DNA of 6,235 nucleotides from an uncultured Candidatus Saccharibacteria bacterium (GTDB taxonomy: Bacteria; Patescibacteriota; Saccharimonadia; Saccharimonadales; Saccharimonadaceae). The notes beneath the pieces were generated by a model. The model did not search any database. It saw only the letters and a program-made list of their open reading frames with translations, and had not been told where the DNA came from. This document shows positions 1 through 3,715 of this stretch, one piece after another. A program made the position numbers and the translations under genes. Location of the stretch: assembly GCA_946187605.1 (NCBI GenBank), contig CAMHRH010000048.1, forward strand, positions 1-6,235, in the 5' to 3' direction. Within the stretch, counting starts at the first letter, position 1; every line of letters begins with the position of its first letter.

Positions 1-315
1 TATGACGAAGAAATCATGAGCCTGGTCAACGTGATGGGGTCACCCAAGGTCGAGCCGCCCGCCGAGACCGTCGAAGACGATGATGCAGACTATGACGAAG
101 AAATCATGAGCCTGGTCAACGTGATGGGGTCACCCAAGGTCGAGCAGTCCGCCGAGTCGTCGAAGCTTGCCGCTGAGATCGATTACAAGAAGAAGGAACC
201 GGGTTCTGAGCTCTCCGAGGATAAGACTGAGTTGCCGCCTCCCGCGGCTGATGCAGGTGGTGACGAAGAAAACATGAGTCTGGCCAACGTGAAAGAGTCA
301 CCCAAGGTCGTCGAG
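1..315 (+). repeat. Three copies of a 54-base coding repeat
   Basis: Bases 1-54 and 91-144 are identical over 54 bases, giving a 90-base period; after three mismatches the next six bases also match. A third, diverged copy lies at 262-315, 168 bases after the corresponding point of copy 2. Each copy encodes an 18-residue module of the form (YD/GD)EE-x-MSL-x-NV-xx-SPKV-x-E. DNA-level identity of the first two copies points to recent duplication or gene conversion. More copies may lie upstream of the window. Confidence 0.9.
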
Positions 316-384
316 ACTAGCCCGATAATAAAGGCATTTTTGTTTGACGACCCGCCGCTCTCGGGCGATAAGTCCGACTCCTAA
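1..384 (+). CDS. 3' end of gene for an acidic repeat protein, function unknown
   Basis: The reading frame is open from the first base and ends at TAA (382-384), so the true start lies upstream; 127 residues are visible. The ATG at 16 lies inside a repeat unit and has no ribosome-binding site, so it is probably an internal methionine. The protein is rich in Asp, Glu, Ser and Pro, with no membrane segment or Cys, and looks intrinsically disordered. An 18-residue module, YDEEIMSLVNVMGSPKVE, occurs twice with identical DNA. A third, degenerate copy reads DEENMSLANVKESPKVVE. The tail contains a short hydrophobic patch (IIKAFLF) before an acidic end. Its codons are GC-rich compared with the rest of the window, which suggests different expression or origin. 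Two terminators follow directly. I do not recognise the family. The repeated module may be a short linear binding motif. Confidence 0.75.
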   Translation, partial: YDEEIMSLVNVMGSPKVEPPAETVEDDDADYDEEIMSLVNVMGSPKVEQSAESSKLAAEIDYKKKEPGSELSEDKTELPPPAADAGGDEENMSLANVKESPKVVETSPIIKAFLFDDPPLSGDKSDS

Positions 385-394
385 ATTAACGAAC

Positions 395-427
395 GCCGCG
401 GCTGAAAAGTCGCGGCATCTTTTTTTT
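395..427 (+). terminator. Rho-independent terminator of the repeat-protein gene
   Basis: GCCGCGGC (395-402) pairs with GTCGCGGC (409-416), giving eight base pairs including one G-T pair. The loop is six bases, and a run of eight T (420-427) follows. It lies 11 bases after the stop codon. Confidence 0.9.
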
Positions 428-430
428 ACT

Positions 431-458
431 CCCCCGGCGCTACGCCGAGGGATTTTTT
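431..458 (+). terminator. Second, tandem rho-independent terminator
   Basis: CGGCG (435-439) pairs with CGCCG (443-447) around a CTA loop. The stem continues past one C-A mismatch with CCC (431-433) and GGG (449-451), and six T (453-458) follow. The T-run is on the plus strand only, so this is a back-up to the terminator at 395. The minus-strand slipin gene, which ends ten bases away at 468, has no T-run of its own here. Confidence 0.75.
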
Positions 459-467
459 ATGTATTGA

Positions 468-1208
468 CTAAATTTTGTTGATGATCCCTTTGATATCGTT
501 TGGGAGCACGATAACAGTCTTCTGTGACGGATCGGAGGAAATCTTTTCGAGTGTCTGGAGGGTACGAATCTGCAAGCCGCCTGGAGTCTTAGCGAGTAGA
601 TGTGCGGCTTCGGCGACGGCCGTAGCGGAAGCTTTTTCGCCATCCGCAACAATAATAGCTGCGCGGCGCTCGCGCTCCGCCTCGGCTTGCTTTGCCATTG
701 CGCGCTTCATGTCGCCCGGAAGCTCAATGTTTTGCAACTTAACATTCTCGATATCGATACCCCACTTATCGGTTTCTTTATCGACAATCTCCTTAATCTG
801 TGCTGAAATTTCATCGCGCTTGCTTAGTAGTTCGTCGAGCTCGAAGTTGCCAGTGATATCACGAAGCGCAGCTTGCGCAAAGTTGGTTGTAGCGTAGATA
901 TAGTTCGTAGTCTCGAGCAGTGCCTTTGCTGGGTCGAGCACGCGGAAATAAACAATCGCGTCAACGCCAACCGTGACGTTATCCTTTGTGATGACTTCCT
1001 GCTTTGGCACATCGATTGGCGTTGAGCGCACGTCGACGCGCTGGATGGTCTGTAGATACGGTATAATCACGCGAAGGCCCGGTTGTTTAATCCCGCTGTA
1101 TTTACCAAGCGTAAATACGACGCCGCGTTCGAACTGGCGAATCACGCGGCAGCCCGGCAGAATAAATAATAATATTACAATGATAGCGACAACAATTACT
1201 GCTGGCAT
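468..1208 (-). CDS. Slipin / stomatin-like SPFH-domain membrane protein
   Basis: This 246-residue protein has one N-terminal membrane segment (about residues 3-19) and then a full SPFH/band-7 domain (about 21-190). Family hallmarks are GCRVIRQFERGVVFTLGKY, the GL-x-x-IIPYLQ block and the VRSTPIDVPKQEVITKDNV block. An Ala/Glu/Arg-rich helix follows (about 175-205, AEAERERRAAIIVADGEKA), typical of the coiled coil through which slipins form rings. The length is close to prokaryotic slipins. Known relatives assemble into membrane microdomain scaffolds and are often paired with an NfeD protease partner; none is present here. It is the last gene of the four-gene operon, 21 bases after the DsbA-like gene, with AAGGAAG seven bases before the ATG. 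It would sit in the cytoplasmic membrane; a role in envelope stress is inferred from the operon. Confidence 0.92.
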   Translation of the reverse strand: MPAVIVVAIIVILLFILPGCRVIRQFERGVVFTLGKYSGIKQPGLRVIIPYLQTIQRVDVRSTPIDVPKQEVITKDNVTVGVDAIVYFRVLDPAKALLETTNYIYATTNFAQAALRDITGNFELDELLSKRDEISAQIKEIVDKETDKWGIDIENVKLQNIELPGDMKRAMAKQAEAERERRAAIIVADGEKASATAVAEAAHLLAKTPGGLQIRTLQTLEKISSDPSQKTVIVLPNDIKGIINKI

Positions 1209-1229
1209 ATTTTTTCTTCCTTATTTAAA

Positions 1230-1946
1230 TTACTTTGTTGATAGCCCAGCGTCCATTAGGATCTTGACTTGCTCATAGTCTTTTGCGGTATCCCACTCAC
1301 CGAGAAAACCGTCATAGGTGAACTTGTCAAAGACGAAGCGTGGCACGCCGCCATTAGTATAATTATAAGCGCGTTGTGTATTTTTATCTAGTTCATCGGC
1401 CGTGTCTTCATTCTCAAGGCAGCTCTTAAATGATTCGTAATCTAGATTTACCGTCTTCGCGACTGAGCGGAAGTATTTCTTTTCAAGGTCGGGGATTTTC
1501 GGGCTTGTCTTATCGACGCCGATGCCTTTTGAGTGGTAATCCTCGTAAAGCCGTTTCAGTAGAGCATAATAATAGTCCCAGAAATTGCCCTGATTTGCTG
1601 CGCAGTAGGCCGCAATCCCGGCCGGTCGGCTATTATTTGAATGGCCATTCTCGTAATTCATATCAGTCACGCGAATCTCGAAGAGAATATTATTCTCGTT
1701 GATGTAATATTGCTCAAAGTGATCTAGGTTCGCTGCGACCGCGTCAGAGAATTTGTCGCAATACGGACAAAAAATATCCGTATACATAACAAAATGATGT
1801 TTTGCGGTATCTGGATCGCCTTTCGACATAGCGCTATTCCAGGTAGTCATGTCTGGTGGTTGCGGGTTAAGGCTATTAAAAATCACTAATCCTATCAAGA
1901 ACCCTAATACAGCTACGAGCACGCCTACTCTAATGGCTTTTTGCAT
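1230..1946 (-). CDS. Membrane-anchored DsbA-like thiol:disulfide oxidoreductase
   Basis: This is a 238-residue protein. Residues 5-24 form a signal anchor without an obvious AxA cleavage site, so the protein is probably tethered outside the membrane. A thioredoxin-fold domain of the DsbA type (Thioredoxin_4-like) follows. Its active site is FCPYC with cysteines 60 and 63, and the cis-proline loop is GGVPRFVF (Pro202). The helical insertion between them contains further cysteines at 115 and 176. Such proteins oxidise cysteine pairs in exported substrates and need a membrane partner to regain their own disulfide. The upstream membrane gene overlaps this one by 17 bases and is the obvious candidate partner. 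The start is set by AAGGAGG with an unusually short three-base gap to the ATG, lying inside the end of the upstream gene, which implies translational coupling. Confidence 0.92.
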   Translation of the reverse strand: MQKAIRVGVLVAVLGFLIGLVIFNSLNPQPPDMTTWNSAMSKGDPDTAKHHFVMYTDIFCPYCDKFSDAVAANLDHFEQYYINENNILFEIRVTDMNYENGHSNNSRPAGIAAYCAANQGNFWDYYYALLKRLYEDYHSKGIGVDKTSPKIPDLEKKYFRSVAKTVNLDYESFKSCLENEDTADELDKNTQRAYNYTNGGVPRFVFDKFTYDGFLGEWDTAKDYEQVKILMDAGLSTK

Positions 1947-2541
1947 TTTCCTCCTTATAATCTTTGCTACTAATTAGCACATAATCGATGTAGCCTAGTC
2001 TAATAATAGTAAATAATAATAGTCCGAACGCCGCAATGCTAAAAATAAAGCTTAGCCCTTCGGCAAGTGCGGCCGCTGTGCTTCCTGCGATTGCTGATAA
2101 AAGCGGAGCCAAGAGCCCAATTCCGCAACTGGGGCAACCAAGAGCGATAAAGCCAAGGATGGCGCCAACGCCACCAGTGCTAGCGCCATCTACTACGGCG
2201 TCCTTGTCGCGGTGTCGCCAAGTGAAAACGAGCTGCATAATCACGACGGCCTGAAAGAGCGATAAAAAAGCCAAGCTCGTGCCATAAATACTAGTGAAGT
2301 TATTCGGAATAATCGTAAAAACTCGCACGACCAAATCTAACTTTCGATCAAAAGCTAAGCCAGACCATAATAATTGCCAGTTTCCGCTTCCATCCCTAAA
2401 GAAAGTAAAGATATATAGAAACAGCAAAAAGCTAAATAAAAAGAAGCAAATGTATTTAGGCTTTCGGAAAATAAAACCAAGACTAACTACAGCTAACCGT
2501 GAACGGTCGGAGATATGCTCGATTATTTTTCGGATTGCCAT
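1930..2541 (-). CDS. Integral membrane protein with a GCPSCG motif, putative redox partner of DsbA
   Basis: This 203-residue protein has about four hydrophobic segments: residues 30-48, 85-107, 121-152 and 162-182. The third begins with a glycine-rich stretch (STGGVGAILGFIALG) that leads into GCPSCG (Cys136, Cys139), followed by GIGLLAPLLSAIAGS. The only other cysteine is Cys32, in the first segment. A CxxC at a membrane face suits a redox-active or metal-binding site, but the protein lacks the second cysteine pair of DsbB or VKOR, and it is not CcdA-like. I do not recognise a named family. It overlaps the superoxide reductase gene by 19 bases and the DsbA-like gene by 17. No clear ribosome-binding site precedes its ATG, so it is probably translated by reinitiation after the upstream gene. 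Redox partnership with DsbA is inferred from position and motif. Confidence 0.85.
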   Translation of the reverse strand: MAIRKIIEHISDRSRLAVVSLGFIFRKPKYICFFLFSFLLFLYIFTFFRDGSGNWQLLWSGLAFDRKLDLVVRVFTIIPNNFTSIYGTSLAFLSLFQAVVIMQLVFTWRHRDKDAVVDGASTGGVGAILGFIALGCPSCGIGLLAPLLSAIAGSTAAALAEGLSFIFSIAAFGLLLFTIIRLGYIDYVLISSKDYKEENAKSH

Positions 2542-2915
2542 AGGCCATGGATATTACAGAACGAATAAGCGCGAACTCTGCCTTTGTCAGACATTTTTGA
2601 GAATTTAACAACAGGCGGCGTTGTTAGACCTAGTTTCTGGATTTCGACGCGGTCACCATCTGTTAGCGCTATCCATTCAATACGATGTTCTGGCGCCATC
2701 GGGTGAAGCTGTAGGCCAACCTGAACCTCGGTGTCGTTTTGATTAATCTCGATAATCGGTGCGTGCTTTTCGTTGCCTTCAGAGCCATGAATGTGATCAA
2801 GAATTTCCATATCGTTCCCGCAGCAAGTCGGGCGTACGTCAGGATCAATCATGACGAAGAATAGATTACCGCATGTGTTACAACGGTAAAACTTTAATCC
2901 CTCTTGTTCTCCCAT
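2523..2915 (-). CDS. dfx: Desulfoferrodoxin-type superoxide reductase (two-iron class)
   Basis: The 130-residue length matches the family. Residues 1-38 form the desulforedoxin domain, with Cys12, Cys15, Cys31 and Cys32 (CNTC...TCC) binding centre I iron. The catalytic domain carries EKH (49-51) and centre II ligands His51, His71, His77 (LHPMAPEH), Cys120 and His123 (FCNIH). All expected iron ligands are present. The enzyme reduces superoxide to hydrogen peroxide in the cytoplasm, using electrons usually supplied by rubredoxin; no rubredoxin gene is in the window. It is the first gene of the operon with the GCPSCG protein, the DsbA-like protein and the slipin. Its start is fixed by AAGGAGG three bases before the ATG, a short gap also seen at the DsbA-like gene. 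Function is near certain; the electron donor is unknown. Confidence 0.97.
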   Translation of the reverse strand: MGEQEGLKFYRCNTCGNLFFVMIDPDVRPTCCGNDMEILDHIHGSEGNEKHAPIIEINQNDTEVQVGLQLHPMAPEHRIEWIALTDGDRVEIQKLGLTTPPVVKFSKMSDKGRVRAYSFCNIHGLWQSEK

Positions 2916-2961
2916 ATACCTCCTTAATTAATAATTATTTTAGCGTATTCTATCGCTTTTT

Positions 2962-2969
2962 GCTATACT
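2962..2969 (+). promoter_or_regulatory. Candidate extended -10 promoter, plus strand
   Basis: TGCTATACT matches the extended -10 consensus TGnTATAAT at all but one informative base; TG is at 2961-2962 and TATACT at 2964-2969. No convincing -35 is seen. The predicted start, near 2976, falls inside the -10 box of the divergent operon promoter and about five bases before the ATG of a 19-codon ORF. Confidence 0.4.
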
Positions 2970-2972
2970 AAC

Positions 2973-3000
2973 ATTTCACAATGAAAATCCAGGATGTCAA
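2973..3000 (-). promoter_or_regulatory. Candidate promoter of the superoxide-reductase operon
   Basis: On the minus strand a perfect TTGACA (3000-2995) is followed after 16 bases by TGAAAT (2978-2973). This predicts a start near 2966 and a leader of about 50 bases that includes the AAGGAGG site. A TAGAAT (2952-2947) closer to the gene is an alternative -10 but lacks a -35. Confidence 0.45.
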
Positions 3001-3040
3001 TAGAAAAGACGTCTTCGACCCCTGTTATTCTTCAAAGTAA
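2981..3040 (+). CDS. Possible 19-residue leader or small ORF
   Basis: ATG (2981) to TAA (3038-3040) encodes MKIQDVNRKDVFDPCYSSK. It lies about five bases downstream of the start predicted from the extended -10 at 2962-2969, so its message would be almost leaderless; no ribosome-binding site precedes it. It overlaps the candidate minus-strand promoter of the superoxide-reductase operon. There is no homology evidence. It could equally be chance, since ORFs of this size are common. Confidence 0.2.
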   Translation: MKIQDVNRKDVFDPCYSSK

Positions 3041-3062
3041 CAATAAAATAAAAACAGATAAA

Positions 3063-3074
3063 GTCAATGTTGAC
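3063..3074. promoter_or_regulatory. Inverted repeat over the -35 box, possible operator
   Basis: GTCAA (3063-3067) and TTGAC (3070-3074) are perfect inverted arms around TG. The right arm is shared with the -35 box of the promoter at 3070-3098, a position where a dimeric repressor could block RNA polymerase. No regulator gene is visible in the window. Confidence 0.3.
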
Positions 3075-3098
3075 GCGAAAAGCATGAGCGTCTAAAAT
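3070..3098 (+). promoter_or_regulatory. Promoter of the 72-residue gene, start at or next to the ATG
   Basis: TTGACG (3070-3075), a 17-base spacer and TAAAAT (3093-3098) give a near-consensus sigma-70-type promoter. The predicted start, 3104-3106, coincides with the ATG at 3104. Together with the absence of a ribosome-binding site (AATAAAAA precedes the ATG), this predicts a leaderless message. The -35 overlaps the inverted repeat GTCAATGTTGAC (3063-3074). Confidence 0.65.
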
Positions 3099-3103
3099 AA
3101 AAA

Positions 3104-3322
3104 ATGACAAACATCGGGCGATACGTTGAGAGAGTCGCCGGATGCATAATGAGCCCAATCTGCGAAGGGCTTATTTTTTATGAGATTGCTCGCATTCAGC
3201 CAGACAAGCTTACTTCAGAGCTAGATCAATATGTAATGTTCTTATTGGCAAATGTTGCTGAGAAAAATATTCCGTATCAGGCAGAGAACTTTGCTAAGTT
3301 TGCGGCTAAATATAAAAAATAA
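3104..3322 (+). CDS. Small protein of unknown function, 72 residues
   Basis: I do not recognise this family. The protein is compact and predicted soluble and mostly helical. Two cysteines (Cys14 and Cys20, in GCIMSPICEG) lie near the N-terminus, the middle is ARIQPDKLTSELDQ, and the C-terminus is basic (AKFAAKYKK). There is no signal peptide. Reality as a gene is supported by a near-consensus promoter ending directly before the ATG and by a weak terminator right after the stop. No ribosome-binding site precedes the start, in keeping with a leaderless message. It is a single-gene unit between the divergent operon and the tRNA pair, so context gives no function. Confidence 0.7.
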   Translation: MTNIGRYVERVAGCIMSPICEGLIFYEIARIQPDKLTSELDQYVMFLLANVAEKNIPYQAENFAKFAAKYKK

Positions 3323-3328
3323 CCGCAC

Positions 3329-3361
3329 GGCGACCATTTATTCTTTAGGTGGCCACTTTTT
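3329..3361 (+). terminator. Weak rho-independent terminator after the 72-residue gene
   Basis: GGC (3329-3331) and ACC (3333-3335) pair with GGT (3348-3350) and GCC (3352-3354) around a single G-G mismatch; TTTTT (3357-3361) follows. It merges with the promoter of the tRNA genes immediately downstream. Confidence 0.45.
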
Positions 3362-3362
3362 G

Positions 3363-3371
3363 TGCTAAAAT
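3363..3371 (+). promoter_or_regulatory. Extended -10 promoter for the tRNA pair
   Basis: TGCTAAAAT matches the extended -10 form (TG at 3363-3364, TAAAAT at 3366-3371). The predicted start is about 3378, only one or two bases before the mature 5' end of tRNA-Cys at 3380. No good -35 is seen. Confidence 0.5.
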
Positions 3372-3379
3372 AATCTTAT

Positions 3380-3453
3380 GGTGCGTTGGCGGAGCAGTTA
3401 CGCAGAGGTCTGCAAAACCTCGTAGACCAGTGCAACTCTGGTACGCACCTCCA
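3380..3453 (+). tRNA. tRNA-Cys (anticodon GCA), CCA encoded
   Basis: The acceptor stem GGTGCGT/ACGCACC (3380-3386, 3443-3449) has seven pairs. The discriminator is T3450, the base expected for cysteine tRNAs, and CCA is at 3451-3453. The D-stem is GCG/CGC. The anticodon stem GAGGT/ACCTC encloses CTGCAAA, with GCA at 3412-3414. The T-stem ACCAG/CTGGT encloses TGCAACT. The T-loop has G at position 55, where U (pseudouridine) is nearly universal, and by alignment with the E. coli cysteine tRNA the D-loop has A at position 18 instead of G. Everything else is canonical, so it looks functional. Confidence 0.95.
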
Positions 3454-3470
3454 TAGATTATTTAGGGCGG

Positions 3471-3557
3471 GCCCGAGTGGCGGAATTGGTATACGCGGCA
3501 GACTTAAAATCTGCTTCCTTTACCGGATTATGAGTTCGAGTCTCATCTCGGGCACCA
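3471..3557 (+). tRNA. tRNA-Leu (anticodon UAA), CCA encoded
   Basis: The acceptor stem GCCCGAG/CTCGGGC (3471-3477, 3547-3553) is followed by discriminator A3554 and an encoded CCA (3555-3557). The D-loop has the normal GG. The anticodon stem GCAGA/TCTGC encloses CTTAAAA, with TAA at 3505-3507. A long class II variable arm follows. The T-arm ATGAG/CTCAT has a standard TTCGAGT loop. It reads UUA and UUG codons. It lies 17 bases after tRNA-Cys and is probably cotranscribed with it. Confidence 0.97.
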
Positions 3558-3560
3558 GTA

Positions 3561-3589
3561 CAAAAACAACCCCATCGGGGTTATTTTTG
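3561..3589. terminator. Bidirectional rho-independent terminator
   Basis: AACCCC (3568-3573) pairs with GGGGTT (3577-3582) around ATC. AAAAA (3562-3566) precedes the stem and TTTTT (3584-3588) follows it, so each strand ends in a T-run. It would end the tRNA transcript on the plus strand and the surface-protein transcript on the minus strand; the latter would carry an untranslated tail of about 130 bases. Confidence 0.85.
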
Positions 3590-3595
3590 TGCGCT

Positions 3596-3712
3596 GCTTC
3601 TACCGAGATGAGGCGAGGACGTAGTCCGGTAGTAGTAGGAGCCGAGCGAAAGCAGAGAAGTGCTAGCACGCTCAGGGTATAAACACCTAAGCTACGACGA
3701 TTCAATGTTTAT
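3596..3712. other. Gene-free region dense in inverted repeats
   Basis: No gene is supported here. The stretch holds several perfect inverted repeats: CTACCG/CGGTAG (3600-3605, 3627-3632), GGAC/GTCC (3617-3620, 3624-3627), GAGCG/CGCTC (3644-3648, 3669-3673), the palindrome GTGCTAGCAC (3660-3669) and ATAAACA/TGTTTAT (3679-3685, 3706-3712). CCGAGATGAG (3603-3612) is the exact reverse complement of CTCATCTCGG in the tRNA-Leu 3' end (3542-3551). It may be a structured 3' untranslated region of the surface-protein message, a REP-like element or a decayed repeat; no known RNA family is recognised. Confidence 0.4.
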
Positions 3713-3715
3713 CTA

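Noticed and set aside
1..315. CRISPR array from the regular 54-base repeats
   Set aside because: The repeats are in frame and coding, spacings differ (90 and 168 bases), and the third copy is diverged.
475..897. Plus-strand ORFs opposite the slipin gene
   Set aside because: They are complement shadows of a clearly recognised SPFH protein.
1930..2541. Reading the GCPSCG protein as VKOR, DsbB or CcdA
   Set aside because: Only one CxxC pair and one other cysteine are present, so the two-pair relay of VKOR and DsbB cannot be built; the CcdA motif pattern is also absent.
3596..3675. A tRNA or SRP RNA hidden in the inverted-repeat region
   Set aside because: No acceptor, anticodon and T-arm arrangement and no SRP tetraloop motif could be found on either strand.
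3386..3682. Plus-strand ORF of 98 codons
   Set aside because: It spans both tRNA genes and the terminator, so it is a chance open frame.
3520..3705. Minus-strand ORF of 61 codons ending in MRLELIIR
   Set aside because: It reads through the terminator and the antisense strand of tRNA-Leu; such endings are a well-known artefact of translating tRNA genes. No ribosome-binding site.
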